From: Polaromonas glacialis | GTDB lineage: Bacteria; Pseudomonadota; Gammaproteobacteria; Burkholderiales; Burkholderiaceae_C | DNA length: 64,000 nucleotides | Assembly: GCF_000709345.1 (NCBI RefSeq) | Contig: NZ_KL448323.1 | Location: 2,208,269 to 2,272,268, forward strand | Direction: 5' to 3' | Shown: positions 1-10,193 of the stretch, piece after piece | How positions within the stretch are numbered: the stretch's first letter is position 1 | How the letters are laid out: every line of letters starts with the position of its first letter | Program-made: the position numbers and the translations under genes | Notes under the pieces: generated by a model | What the model was told of the DNA's origin: nothing | Database searches by the model: none | Seen by the model: only the letters and a program-made list of their open reading frames with translations

Positions 1-1
1 T

Positions 2-646
2 TTACTGCCGGATGACGTCCGCGCCCTTGGGCGTGATGAACTGGAAGGCGTCCTTGGGAAGGGCCGGATTGACCTCGACCTTGCTGAAACTCAGCACCGA
101 GCGCTGGCCGAAGCTGTCGAGGATTTCCAGCGCCGCCAGCCCGGCCGGTTTTTCGCCGGCGCGAAAGCCGACGCGCACGGCCTGCAACTGGCCATCTTTC
201 GTCTTGGGCGTGGCCACGACCCATTCCAGGCCGTCTTTTTCAGGCGCGGCGGCCAGGGTGAAATCGGCCTGCAGCGCGCGCAGATCGGGCGCTGCGGCGA
301 TCAAGGCGGCGGGCGTCGAGCCCAGGACAGCAGATTGCTTGCGCGCGGTGACCTGGTTCAGGTCGGCGTCGTAGAGCCACAGCGTCTGGCCGTCGGCGAC
401 GATGCTTTGCTCGAACGGCTTTTGGTAAAGAAACTTGAATCGGTTCGGCCGGGAAAACTCGAACGTGCCGCTGGAGGTCTTGCTGCGGGCGGTCTGGCCT
501 TCCCGGGCGGGCGCGGTCACGACCTGCGTGAAGTCGGCGCGGCCGCTGCTCACCGTCTTGACGAAGGTTTCAAGGCTTTCCAGGCCATTTGCGCATGCTG
601 CGCCTGCGGATGTAGCTATTAAAAAAGTAGCAAAAAAACGTTTCAT
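2..646 (-). CDS. lolA: Outer-membrane lipoprotein carrier protein LolA
   Basis: Periplasmic chaperone that takes lipoproteins from the LolCDE transporter to the outer-membrane receptor. The 214-residue product begins with a cleavable signal peptide (MKRFFATFLIATSAGAACA) and continues with a typical LolA beta-barrel sequence, including the TFEFSRPNRFKFLY and LYDADLNQVTARK stretches. The frame is open from a GTG at 655, but the ATG at 646 has a GGAG eight bases upstream and is preferred. It begins 5 nt after the ftsK stop, so the two are probably co-transcribed, an arrangement common in proteobacteria. An A/T-rich stretch with GTAGCTATT and AGTAGC lies in the signal-peptide region (612-635) and resembles the short repeat family. 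Family length is about 200 residues, so the gene is complete. Confidence 0.95.
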   Translation of the reverse strand: MKRFFATFLIATSAGAACANGLESLETFVKTVSSGRADFTQVVTAPAREGQTARSKTSSGTFEFSRPNRFKFLYQKPFEQSIVADGQTLWLYDADLNQVTARKQSAVLGSTPAALIAAAPDLRALQADFTLAAAPEKDGLEWVVATPKTKDGQLQAVRVGFRAGEKPAGLAALEILDSFGQRSVLSFSKVEVNPALPKDAFQFITPKGADVIRQ

Positions 647-651
647 CAAGT

Positions 652-3084
652 TCACTCCGCCCTTGCGGGCACCAGGATTTCGCGCTGGCCGCTGCCACTC
701 ATGGCGCTGACCAGCCCGGCATTTTCCATGTCCTCGACCAGCCGCGCGGCGCGGTTGTAGCCGATCTTGAGGTGACGCTGCACCAGCGAAATGCTGGCCT
801 TTCGGTTTTTCAGAACCACTTCCACCGCCTGGTCGTACATCGGGTCCTTTTCGCCGCCCGCATCTCCCGACAGGTCGCCGCCCTCGCCTTCAACCGTGCC
901 GCCTTCGAGCACGCCGTCGATGTAGTTGGGCGTTCCCTGCTGCTTGAGGTAGGCGACGACCCGGTGCACTTCCTCGTCACTCACAAACGCACCATGCACG
1001 CGAATTGGAAAGCCTGTACCACTCGGCATGTAAAGCATGTCACCCATGCCCAGTAAGGCCTCGGCGCCCATCTGGTCCAAAATGGTGCGGCTGTCGATCT
1101 TGCTGCTGACCTGGAAGGACAGGCGCGTCGGAATGTTGGCCTTGATCAGGCCGGTGATCACGTCCACGCTGGGGCGCTGGGTGGCCAGGATCAGGTGGAT
1201 GCCGGCGGCTCTGGCCTTTTGCGCCAGCCGGGCAATCAGCTCCTCGATCTTCTTGCCGACGACCATCATCAGGTCGGCCAGCTCGTCGATCACCACGACG
1301 ATGTAGGGCAGACGCTCCAGCGGCTCAGGCTCGTCGGGCGTCAGGCTGAAGGGGTTGTAGATGAACTCCTCGCTGGCATTGGCCTCGTCGATCTTGGCGT
1401 TGTAGCCGGCCAGGTTGCGCACGCCGAGCTTGCTCATCAGCTTGTAGCGCTTTTCCATTTCGGCCACGCACCAGTTCAGGCCGTGGGCGGCCTGGCGCAT
1501 GTCCGTGACGACCGGCGCCAGCAGGTGCGGAATGCCTTCGTAGACGCTCATTTCCAGCATCTTGGGGTCGATCAGCAGCAGCCGGACGTCGCGCGCGTCG
1601 GCCTTGTACAGCAGGCTCAAAATCATGGCGTTGATGCCCACCGACTTGCCCGAACCGGTGGTGCCGGCGACCAGGCAGTGCGGCATCTTGGCCAGGTCGG
1701 CAACGACCGCATGGCCGGCGATGTCCTTGCCCAGGCCCATGGTCAGCAGCGAGGTGGCGTCGTGATAGACCTTGGAGCCCAGGATTTCGCTGAGCTTGAT
1801 CATCTGCCGCTTGGCGTTGGGCAGTTCCAGCGCCATGTAGTTCTTGCCGGGAATGGTCTCGATCACCCGGATCGACACCAGGCTCAGCGCGCGCGCCAGG
1901 TCCTTGGCCAGCGTGACGACCTGCGAGCCCTTGACGCCGGTGGCCGGTTCGATTTCGTAGCGCGTGATGACAGGGCCGGGCGCTGCCGCCACGACGCGCA
2001 CCTCGACGCCGAAGTCCTTGAGCTTTTTCTCGATCAGCCGCGAGGTCATTTCCAGCGTTTCGGACGCGACGCTTTCCTGCCGCAGCAGGGCGGTGTCGAG
2101 CAGGCTGACCTGCGGCAGGTGGGAACCACCCTGCGATGACTCAGCCGGAGTAAGCGGGGCGGCAGGCGCATGCGACACAACAGGGACATGCGCCGTCGGC
2201 GGCACGGACGATGGGAATGACGGAGCAGTCGCCGTGGTGCTTGTCGCCACCGGTGGTTTGGTCTTGGCGGGGCGCTCGCTTTTCGGCAGTTCAACCACCG
2301 GCTGCTTGATGATGACCGGCACCGGGTGGAGTGCCTCGATCCCGATGCGTTCATCGCTCAGCGTCTCCTCGCGCTCGCGGACGGCTTGCTTGCCCACCGC
2401 GACATCCTGCGCCAGCTCGCGCTTTTCACGGCGCAGGGCCATGGCGCTGTCGATTCGGGCGCCCAGACTGAGCGCCACGCGTGCCCAGGAAAAATTGAAG
2501 ACGCTGGCCACGGCAATCAGGCCCAGCGCGATAAAGACCAGGCCCGAGCCGGCAAAACCCAGCCATTTGACACCCAGGTTGCCCAGCACGTAACCAATCA
2601 CGCCGCCTGCGTGGCCCGGCAGCCTGAACTCGAAGCGGTACAGGCGCGACCATTCCAGCGCGGCACTGGCCGCCAGCAGCAGCACCAGCCCGAGCCAGAA
2701 CCGGACGCGGCTGGCGGCGGGTACCGGCACCAGCACATCGCGGCGCAGCCCGCGCGTCACGGACTGCATCCAGACCCAGGCGCCGGCTGCCAGCGCCCAC
2801 CAGACCGAGAACCCCAGCAGGAAGTAGCTGGCGTCGGCCAGCCAGGCGCCGAGGTGGCCGCCCCAGTTCCTGGCGGCCACCAGGGTGCCGCTGGCGGCGT
2901 CGGGGTTGCCCGAGGTTGACCAGGCCGCATCCTGCGGCGAGTAGCTCAGCAAGGCGGCCATCCAGAGAATCAGGCCAACCAGCCCGAGGATCAGGCCAAC
3001 TTCGCGGGCTATACGTTTAAAGCCGCCGGGCGCACCTGCAGCGGAGGAATTTCGGGAGTTCAGGGTATCTAGCGAGTAAGTCAT
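652..3084 (-). CDS. ftsK: DNA translocase FtsK
   Basis: Septum-located DNA pump that clears the chromosome terminus and activates XerCD-dif recombination. The 810-residue protein has about four membrane segments in residues 25-200, a short Pro/Ala/Thr-rich linker around 270-330, then the RecA-like motor with Walker [11 protein letters not shown], Walker B (LLLIDPK) and [15 protein letters not shown]-terminal winged-helix gamma domain (about 745-805, [19 protein letters not shown]) binds KOPS sequences. It is shorter than E. coli FtsK (1329 residues) because of the short linker, as is usual in betaproteobacteria. lolA follows directly. Start ATG at 3084. Confidence 0.96.
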   Translation of the reverse strand: MTYSLDTLNSRNSSAAGAPGGFKRIAREVGLILGLVGLILWMAALLSYSPQDAAWSTSGNPDAASGTLVAARNWGGHLGAWLADASYFLLGFSVWWALAAGAWVWMQSVTRGLRRDVLVPVPAASRVRFWLGLVLLLAASAALEWSRLYRFEFRLPGHAGGVIGYVLGNLGVKWLGFAGSGLVFIALGLIAVASVFNFSWARVALSLGARIDSAMALRREKRELAQDVAVGKQAVREREETLSDERIGIEALHPVPVIIKQPVVELPKSERPAKTKPPVATSTTATAPSFPSSVPPTAHVPVVSHAPAAPLTPAESSQGGSHLPQVSLLDTALLRQESVASETLEMTSRLIEKKLKDFGVEVRVVAAAPGPVITRYEIEPATGVKGSQVVTLAKDLARALSLVSIRVIETIPGKNYMALELPNAKRQMIKLSEILGSKVYHDATSLLTMGLGKDIAGHAVVADLAKMPHCLVAGTTGSGKSVGINAMILSLLYKADARDVRLLLIDPKMLEMSVYEGIPHLLAPVVTDMRQAAHGLNWCVAEMEKRYKLMSKLGVRNLAGYNAKIDEANASEEFIYNPFSLTPDEPEPLERLPYIVVVIDELADLMMVVGKKIEELIARLAQKARAAGIHLILATQRPSVDVITGLIKANIPTRLSFQVSSKIDSRTILDQMGAEALLGMGDMLYMPSGTGFPIRVHGAFVSDEEVHRVVAYLKQQGTPNYIDGVLEGGTVEGEGGDLSGDAGGEKDPMYDQAVEVVLKNRKASISLVQRHLKIGYNRAARLVEDMENAGLVSAMSGSGQREILVPARAE

Positions 3085-3163
3085 AAACGGGTCTTGAAGC
3101 TTAACGCAGTTGAGTGAAGCTTTCGGCGGGCCATGTGCAACCCTGAACTGTAAGCGCGCAAAG

Positions 3164-4960
<1,797 letters not shown>

Positions 4961-5018
4961 ATACTGATTTTCTGGCCTGGGACGCATCCGCTCATTGACA
5001 GGGTCGCCAAACGCCGCA

Positions 5019-5048
5019 TTTCGGCTAATTTTGTTTTCGGGCTATAAT
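5019..5048 (+). promoter_or_regulatory. Candidate promoter for rpmB-rpmG
   Basis: A perfect TATAAT lies at 5043-5048, about 95 bases before the L28 start, in an A/T-rich island that stands out from its surroundings. The -35 region at the right spacing (5019-5025) is poor (TTTCGG). A perfect TTGACA at 4995-5000 is 42 bases away and too far to pair with it. The element is a suggestion from sequence only. Confidence 0.4.
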
Positions 5049-5142
5049 TTATGGCTTAGCTGAGCATTCGTAGGGTCTGTCCAGCACAGGCCCATCGGGT
5101 TTTTCAGCATCCTATTTCTAATTTTTTACGGAGAGTGCGCTC

Positions 5143-5376
5143 ATGGCACGCGTCTGTCAGGTAACGGGCAAAGGCCCGATGGTGGGAAACAATGTTTCTC
5201 ACGCAAACAACAAAACCAAGCGTCGGTTCATGCCCAACCTGCAGTACCGCCGTATCTGGGTCGAGAGCGAAAAGCGTTTCATACGCCTTCGCATCACCGC
5301 AGCCGGTCTGCGCTTGATTGATAAAAACGGCATCGATGCGGTCCTGGTGGACCTTCGTGCCCGCGGTGAAGTTTAA
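5143..5376 (+). CDS. rpmB: 50S ribosomal protein L28
   Basis: Large-subunit ribosomal protein of 77 residues. The N-terminus [20 protein letters not shown] and the central [11 protein letters not shown] are diagnostic of L28. Only one cysteine is present, so this is the form without zinc-binding CxxC pairs. A GGAGAG Shine-Dalgarno precedes the ATG. rpmG follows 11 nt after the stop; the L28-L33 pair is a standard bacterial operon. Confidence 0.97.
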   Translation: MARVCQVTGKGPMVGNNVSHANNKTKRRFMPNLQYRRIWVESEKRFIRLRITAAGLRLIDKNGIDAVLVDLRARGEV

Positions 5377-5387
5377 GGAGAACTACC

Positions 5388-5555
5388 ATGGCTAAAGGCG
5401 GACGCGAAAAAATCAAGCTGCAATCGACAGCTGGCACCGGTCACTTCTACACGACCGACAAGAACAAGAAGACGACACCTGAAAAAATGCTGATCATGAA
5501 ATTTGATCCAAAAGCACGCAAGCATGTGGAATACAAGGAAATCAAGCTGAAGTAA
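5388..5555 (+). CDS. rpmG: 50S ribosomal protein L33
   Basis: Large-subunit ribosomal protein of 55 residues ([20 protein letters not shown], ending [11 protein letters not shown]). There are no cysteines, so this is the zinc-independent C-minus type of L33. A strong AAGGAG lies just upstream, between the L28 stop and this ATG. The gene is short but its identity is clear, and a strong terminator follows it. Confidence 0.96.
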   Translation: MAKGGREKIKLQSTAGTGHFYTTDKNKKTTPEKMLIMKFDPKARKHVEYKEIKLK

Positions 5556-5593
5556 TTCAGCTTGACGCCAGTGCAATGCCTTCCGGTGTTGCC

Positions 5594-5626
5594 AAAAAAC
5601 CCGCTGTCATCACAGCGGGTTTTTTT
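5594..5626 (+). terminator. Rho-independent terminator of rpmB-rpmG
   Basis: Perfect stem CCCGCTGT / ACAGCGGG with a CATC loop, flanked by A6 and followed by T7. It lies 39 bases after the L33 stop. Confidence 0.9.
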
Positions 5627-5750
5627 ATGCCCGGGCCGGTCACCTTGGCGTCAGCCGGTAAGAAAGGCGGGCATTCACAACGCGGCTGCGCCTTGCCGCT
5701 TTCCCATCCTTTACGACCCATGGCCCTTGCCTGCCCTGTCGTCCATGCAT

Positions 5751-5790
5751 AAAAAAAGCCGCCGCAGCGATCGTTCGCTGCGGCGGCTTT
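5751..5790 (-). terminator. Rho-independent terminator of the desaturase gene
   Basis: A 16-bp perfect inverted repeat (AAAGCCGCCGCAGCGA with its complement, TCGT loop) lies 32 bases beyond the desaturase stop. On the minus strand it is followed by a run of T (A7 at 5751-5757 on the plus strand). Confidence 0.88.
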
Positions 5791-5821
5791 CACGTTTTGC
5801 AGAAAATTCTGGGCAGGATGA

Positions 5822-7021
5822 TCAGGCGCGGGCGGAACGCAGCTTCATCGAGAACTCGCGAAGCGCGGCGATGCCGCTTTCTTCGGCCCGATGGCACCAG
5901 GCCTGAAGGTCGGCGGCAAGCTGCTCGCGCGATGCCGAGGTGCTCAGCCACAACTGGCGCAACTCCTCGCGCATCGTGACCATCTTGTCGAGCACCGGGT
6001 ATTCGGCGCGGACCTGGGCGATTTGCGGCCGGGCGGCGGCCGGCACCTTGTCTTCGTCGCGGTGCAGCCAGCGATTGGCCAGCTTCAACATGGACACATC
6101 GGCTTTTTTGGTCTTCAGCAAGGCAATTTCAACCTCGCCGGCGCGGCGCAGTTCACGCGCGTAGCCGGCCATGACTTCATAGCGGTGGGCAATCAGGGCT
6201 TCAAGCGTTTTTTCGTCAGCCACGGGCTGCACCGCACCCAGCTTGAGCCGTGGCGGAACCTTTTTCACAGCGGCCAAGCCGACCATTTCCATGGCGCGGA
6301 TATAACCCCAGCCAATGTCGAACTCATACGGTTTGACCGAAAACTTGGCCGACGTGGGATAGGTGTGGTGGTTGTTGTGCAACTCTTCGCCGCCAATGAT
6401 GATGCCCCAGGGCGACACATTGGTGCTGGCGTCGGACGCCTCGAAGTTGCGGTAGCCCCAGTAGTGGCCGATGCCGTTGATGATGCCGGCTGCCGTGATG
6501 GGAATCCACATCATCTGCACCGCCCACACGCTCAGCCCGGCGGCGCCGAAAAGCGCCAGGTTGATGATCAGCATCAGGCCGACGCCTTGCCAGCTGTAGC
6601 GGGTGTACAGGTTCCGCTCGATCCAGTCGTCGGGCGTGCCGCGACCGTACTTGGCGATGGTTTCAAGGTTTTTCGTCTCGGCCCGGTACAGCTCGGCGCC
6701 GGTGAACAGCACGGTCTTGATGCCATGCGCCTGCGGGCTGTGCGGGTCTTCCATGGTTTCGCACTTGGCATGGTGCTTGCGATGCACGCCGACCCATTCC
6801 TTGGTGACTTGGCCGGTGGCCAGCCACAGCCAGAAACGAAAAAAATGCGCGGGAATGGCATGCAGGTCGAGCGAGCGATGCGCCTGATGGCGGTGCAGAT
6901 ACAGCGTCACGCTAACAATGGTGATGTGGGTCGTCACCAAGGCATAAACCACGATTTGCCACCAGCTGGCAGCCACCAGGCCATGCGCCAGCCAGTCAAG
7001 GGCGGCATCCAACAAAATCAT
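5822..7021 (-). CDS. Membrane fatty-acid (acyl-CoA) delta-9 desaturase
   Basis: Integral-membrane di-iron desaturase of 399 residues that introduces a double bond into acyl chains for membrane fluidity. The three histidine boxes are visible: HRHQAHR (about 43-49), HRKHH (about 80-84) and HNNHH (about 215-219), among hydrophobic segments. Roughly 130 C-terminal residues beyond the last box are charged and helical, as in other proteobacterial DesA-like enzymes. It is a single gene with its own terminator. The electron donor and substrate form (acyl-CoA or phospholipid) cannot be told from the sequence. Confidence 0.9.
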   Translation of the reverse strand: MILLDAALDWLAHGLVAASWWQIVVYALVTTHITIVSVTLYLHRHQAHRSLDLHAIPAHFFRFWLWLATGQVTKEWVGVHRKHHAKCETMEDPHSPQAHGIKTVLFTGAELYRAETKNLETIAKYGRGTPDDWIERNLYTRYSWQGVGLMLIINLALFGAAGLSVWAVQMMWIPITAAGIINGIGHYWGYRNFEASDASTNVSPWGIIIGGEELHNNHHTYPTSAKFSVKPYEFDIGWGYIRAMEMVGLAAVKKVPPRLKLGAVQPVADEKTLEALIAHRYEVMAGYARELRRAGEVEIALLKTKKADVSMLKLANRWLHRDEDKVPAAARPQIAQVRAEYPVLDKMVTMREELRQLWLSTSASREQLAADLQAWCHRAEESGIAALREFSMKLRSARA

Positions 7022-7221
7022 AAAAGTCCTTTAGATAGTCAGGGCCGCCACGTATTCAAGGCTTGTCTCCAGGGTGGTGCCGTACAGCCTCTGATTATAA
7101 ATTGATGAGTCTGAAATACAAAGACCCTTCAATCAGGAAGCGACGACTTCAGCACCGTGAAACCGCCGTCAGCAAGAAGGCAAGTCCTGCTTGTCCGGAG
7201 ATGCACCCGGCAGCCGCCGCA

Positions 7222-8475
7222 TCAGGCCTTTTGCCAGACCGCCGCAAAAAACCCGTCGGTCTGGTGCAGGTAGGGCCAGAGCCGCAGGTACGGGCCACGG
7301 CAGAGTTTTTCGGCATGCTCGACGCCCAGGTGCGTCAGCAGCGGCGCGGCCTCCAGCACCTGAAAGTCGGGATTGGCAGCGCTGAAGGCTTCGGCAATCG
7401 CCTCGTTTTCCTCGCGCAGGATGCTGCAGGTGGCATACACCAGCCGTCCGCCGGGCTTCACCAGGCGCGCGGCGCTTTGCAAAATGGCGGTCTGCTTGGC
7501 GGTCAGTTCTTCGATCGCCTTCGGGTTGTGGCGCCATTTCAGGTCCGGGTTGCGCCGCAGCGTTCCCAGGCCCGAGCACGGCGCATCGACCAGCACGCGG
7601 TCGATCTTGCCGGCCAGGCGCTTGATGCGGTCATCGCGTTCATGTGCAATGGCGACCGGATGCACGTTGGACAGGCCGCTGCGCGCCAGACGCGGCTTGA
7701 GCGCGGCCAGCCGGTGGGCCGACGTGTCAAAAGCGTAGAGCCGGCCGGTGGTGCGCATGGAAGCGCCCAGCGCCAGCGTCTTGCCGCCCGCGCCGGCGCA
7801 AAAATCGACCACCATCTCGCCGCGCTTGGCATCGACCAGCAGCGCCAGCAGTTGCGAGCCTTCATCCTGCACTTCAATCGCGCCGCGCTTGAAGGCGTCC
7901 ACATTCGCCAGCTGCGGCTTGTCGGTCAGGCGCAAGCCCCAGGGCGAATACGGCGTTGCTACGGTTTTAATAGCTGCTCGCGCAAGCTCCTTCTGCACAT
8001 CAGCCCTTTTATCCTTCAAGGTGTTGACGCGCAGGTCGAGTCCGGCCTGCGTGTTGAGGCTTTCAACCAGCGGCCAGAAATCATCACCCAGCTGGCTTTT
8101 GAGCGGCTCGACCAGCCACTGCGGCAGGTTGTGGCGGTGCAGCTCCATCAGGTCCGACGGCTTGACCTGGTCGCAGCGCGAGAGCCAGTCCTGCTCCTGC
8201 TCGGTCAGCGCGCCATACAGGAAGTCGCGCGGGGCGGCAAAGCCCAGGATTGCCAGCCGCCGCTCGGGCACACCGTAACCGTGCTGGGCCATGTAAACAT
8301 AAAGGTTTTTCTTGCGCAGCACGCCGTAGATGGTTTCGGCCACAGTGGCGCGCTCGCGGGGGCCGAGCCGCATTTCGCGGAAATAGCGCGACACCACCAT
8401 GTCGGCGGGATGGTCAAATTTAAGAACCTGCTTGAGAAGCTCGGTACAACAGTCGAGTAAGGCGTTAGGATGCAT
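7222..8475 (-). CDS. RsmB/NOP-family RNA (cytosine-5) methyltransferase
   Basis: SAM-dependent rRNA m5C methyltransferase of 417 residues, most like RsmB (16S C967). It has the SAM-binding VDFCAGAGGKTLALG, the PCS motif in VDAPCSGLGTLRRNPDLKWR, and the catalytic TCS motif in LVYATCSILREENE. The open frame extends upstream to 8835, but that part overlaps the divergent DUF1653 gene. The ATG at 8475 (MHPNALLD) gives the expected N-terminus. A short palindromic repeat (7956-8011) is carried in frame at about residues 155-173 (QKELARAAIKTVATPY). It is divergent from the DUF1653 gene, with 54 bp between starts. Confidence 0.9.
   Translation of the reverse strand: MHPNALLDCCTELLKQVLKFDHPADMVVSRYFREMRLGPRERATVAETIYGVLRKKNLYVYMAQHGYGVPERRLAILGFAAPRDFLYGALTEQEQDWLSRCDQVKPSDLMELHRHNLPQWLVEPLKSQLGDDFWPLVESLNTQAGLDLRVNTLKDKRADVQKELARAAIKTVATPYSPWGLRLTDKPQLANVDAFKRGAIEVQDEGSQLLALLVDAKRGEMVVDFCAGAGGKTLALGASMRTTGRLYAFDTSAHRLAALKPRLARSGLSNVHPVAIAHERDDRIKRLAGKIDRVLVDAPCSGLGTLRRNPDLKWRHNPKAIEELTAKQTAILQSAARLVKPGGRLVYATCSILREENEAIAEAFSAANPDFQVLEAAPLLTHLGVEHAEKLCRGPYLRLWPYLHQTDGFFAAVWQKA
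7956..8011. repeat. Short palindromic repeat inside the rsmB-like gene
   Basis: Contains TTTTAATAGCTGCTCGCGCA followed by a pyrimidine-rich spacer and CAGCCCTTTTA. This is the same AATAGCTGCTNGCGCA core seen at 61603-61659 and, on the other strand, at 11823-11873. The copy keeps the reading frame open. Confidence 0.55.
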
Positions 8476-8529
8476 GCCCCCATTGTCCCACTGCCGCCGC
8501 CCGGCTTTTACATTCAGCGTTGATTGACC

Positions 8530-8766
8530 ATGCCCGAACACCTTCCGCCACTGATCGAAACCCCGCCGGGACGCTACCGCCACTACAAGGGCATGCTGTA
8601 TGAAGTCGTCGGCACGGTGCGCCACAGCGAAACGCTGGAGCCGATGACGCTGTACCGCGCGCTCTACGGCGAGCGCGGCCTGTGGGTGCGGCCGGCCGCG
8701 ATGTTCAATGAAGAAGTGACGATCGGCGGCGTTCGCCAGCCACGTTTTGCGCGCCTGCCCGATTAA
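8530..8766 (+). CDS. DUF1653-domain protein
   Basis: Small protein of 78 residues with the DUF1653 fold: GRYRHYKGMLYEVVGTVRHS, then LYRALYGERGLWVRPAAMF. Function is unknown; similar proteins are widespread in proteobacteria. The ATG at 8530 is preferred to an in-frame TTG at 8524. The IS630 element begins 19 bp after its stop, so any downstream gene that shared its transcript is now separated. Confidence 0.8.
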   Translation: MPEHLPPLIETPPGRYRHYKGMLYEVVGTVRHSETLEPMTLYRALYGERGLWVRPAAMFNEEVTIGGVRQPRFARLPD

Positions 8767-8785
8767 GCGCCGTGAAGGAGTAATA

Positions 8786-8794
8786 CCAATCCCG
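8786..8794 (+). repeat. IS630 left terminal inverted repeat
   Basis: CCAATCCCG preceded by TA; matches the reverse complement of 9936-9944 exactly. Confidence 0.85.
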
Positions 8795-8861
8795 ACAGAC
8801 AAAGAACCAAAGCCAGCGATCGGAGTCTGAGACATATTGGCTCTCGCAGGAGGTTACGAAA

Positions 8862-9395
8862 ATGTTATCTCAGCACATCATTGATCAGCTGCAGCCCTAT
8901 GATTTCGACCGACTGGCCCACAAGGAAAAGGATGGGCGCCGGCGACTGCGCCTGATCGCGCTGGCGCACCTAAAGGACGGCAAGAGCTATACCGAAGTGG
9001 CGGCTGCATTGCGCGTGACCCGCCACGCCGTCATGCGCTGGGTGCAGTGGTTTAGCGCTGGCGGCGTGGCCCGTCTGGCCGGTCTGCCGCACGACTGGAG
9101 CACGCAGCGCCTTGCCAAAGCACAGGAGGAAGCGTTTCGCCAGGCGGTCGAGCAACTGCAGGGCGAACGCGGCGGCGGTCGGGTGCGGGGCGAAGACATC
9201 CGCCAGTTGCTGGCCGGGCAGTTTGGCGTGGCCTACAGCCTGAACGGTGTGTATGACCTGATGAAGCGCCTGGGGCTGGTATGGATTTCGGCCCGCGCCG
9301 TCAGTCCCTACGCCGATCTGGTTGCACAAGCCGAATTCAAAAAAAAACTTCGTCCAGGAAGTCGCCGCAACGCTGCCGCCAGGCGTTGCGCCTGA
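8862..9395 (+). CDS. IS630 transposase, N-terminal frame (orfA)
   Basis: DNA-binding half of the transposase. A strong AGGAGG lies upstream of the ATG at 8862. Residues 1-150 contain helix-turn-helix segments (SYTEVAAALRVTRHAVMRWV, then VAYSLNGVYDLMKRLGLVW). The true fusion leaves this frame at the run of nine A at 9339-9347 (AEFKKK), after which orfA continues only briefly into unrelated residues. Joining the frames over 8862-9933 gives about 356 residues, the normal size for an IS630 transposase. Confidence 0.85.
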   Translation: MLSQHIIDQLQPYDFDRLAHKEKDGRRRLRLIALAHLKDGKSYTEVAAALRVTRHAVMRWVQWFSAGGVARLAGLPHDWSTQRLAKAQEEAFRQAVEQLQGERGGGRVRGEDIRQLLAGQFGVAYSLNGVYDLMKRLGLVWISARAVSPYADLVAQAEFKKKLRPGSRRNAAARRCA

Positions 9396-9933
9396 ACAGG
9401 TGGACATCTGGTTCCAGGATGAAATGCGCATCGGCCAGCGCGGCACGCAAACGCGCCTGTGGGCGCGCAAGGGAACGCGGCCCCGGGTGGTGCGCCAGCA
9501 GCAGTCCGAATCGGCGTACATCTTTGGCGCCGTCTGTCCACGGCAGGACAGTGCCATCGGTCTGGTCATGCCGCACGCCAATACCGAGGCGATGAGCCAT
9601 CATCTGCAGGTCCTGAGCGAAGCGGTGCCTGCGGGACGCCATGCCGTGCTGGTGCTGGACCGCGCGGGATGGCACACCACGCCCAAACTGCCGCAGTTCC
9701 CGAACGTTTCATTGTTGCCGCTGCCAGCGGGGTCGCCCGAGCTCAACCCGGCCGAGCAGGTGTGGGCGCAACTACGCGACCGGCACTTGGCCAACCGCTG
9801 CTACGACGGCTACGAGCAGATTGTTGACGCCTGCCGCGACGCCTGGAATGCCTTCACGCAAATCCCTGGCGCCATCCGCTCTTTGTGCTCCCGCAGCTGG
9901 GCAGTGCTGCCCTCGGCTTCGGTTATTTCATGA
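9322..9933 (+). CDS. IS630 transposase, catalytic DDE frame (orfB)
   Basis: Catalytic half of the transposase, in a frame shifted by one base relative to orfA. The DDE triad is visible: D in IWFQDEMRIGQ, D in VLVLDRAGWHTT and E in LPAGSPELNPAEQVW. The frame opens with a TTG at 9322 that has no evident ribosome site, so it is probably made only as a fusion with orfA by slippage on the A9 run. If the run is fixed at nine A and slippage does not occur, the element is inactive. It ends 2 bp before the right terminal repeat. Confidence 0.82.
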   Translation: MHKPNSKKNFVQEVAATLPPGVAPEQVDIWFQDEMRIGQRGTQTRLWARKGTRPRVVRQQQSESAYIFGAVCPRQDSAIGLVMPHANTEAMSHHLQVLSEAVPAGRHAVLVLDRAGWHTTPKLPQFPNVSLLPLPAGSPELNPAEQVWAQLRDRHLANRCYDGYEQIVDACRDAWNAFTQIPGAIRSLCSRSWAVLPSASVIS

Positions 9934-9935
9934 CA

Positions 9936-9944
9936 CGGGATTGG
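9936..9944 (-). repeat. IS630 right terminal inverted repeat
   Basis: CGGGATTGG followed by TA; pairs with 8786-8794. Confidence 0.85.
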
Positions 9945-10003
9945 TATAAGTCATTCTGTATTGCAACAACGGCCACAGCGCAGGGCCTCCCCTCTTTACG
10001 CGC

Positions 10004-10175
10004 CGGGGCCGCGGAGCTGGCTTTGCCAGGCCGCAGGCTGAAGGCTGCGGCTCCAAGTCCGCCTGCGCGGGCTTGGACAGCCTTCAGATGCGCCGACTCT
10101 GGCGGCGTGGCGCCGTGCAAGGGCAGCGGCCCCCTTGGGGGGCAGCGAACCACGCGAAGCGGGGAGCGTGGGGGC
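10004..10175 (+). repeat. Long G/C-rich interspersed repeat, copy 1
   Basis: Fills most of the IS630-prfC gap. It has the modules shared by the family: GGGGCCGCGGA, a hairpin (CTGGCTTTGCCAG), GGCCGCAGGC, the hairpin CCCCCTTGGGGGG, then CAGCGAACCACGCGAAGCGG and GGAGCGTGGGGGC. This copy has about 70 bp of extra sequence in the middle. It ends 18 bp before the prfC start. Confidence 0.75.
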
Positions 10176-10193
10176 AATGGATAATCACGGGTT

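Larger units (their letters stand above)
8786..9944 (+). mobile_element. IS630-family insertion sequence
   Basis: A 1159-bp element bounded by 9-bp perfect inverted repeats, CCAATCCCG at 8786-8794 and CGGGATTGG at 9936-9944. Each end is flanked by TA (8784-8785 and 9945-9946), which fits the TA target duplication typical of IS630/Tc1-mariner elements. It holds one transposase split between two frames. It lies between the DUF1653 gene and prfC and interrupts neither. Confidence 0.9.

Noticed and set aside
4995-5048. TTGACA plus TATAAT as one strong sigma-70 promoter
   Set aside because: The two boxes are 42 bp apart, far outside the 16-18 bp needed.
7063-8460. 465-codon open frame antisense to the RsmB-like gene
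   Set aside because: Opposite a recognised methyltransferase with intact motifs; no family resemblance.
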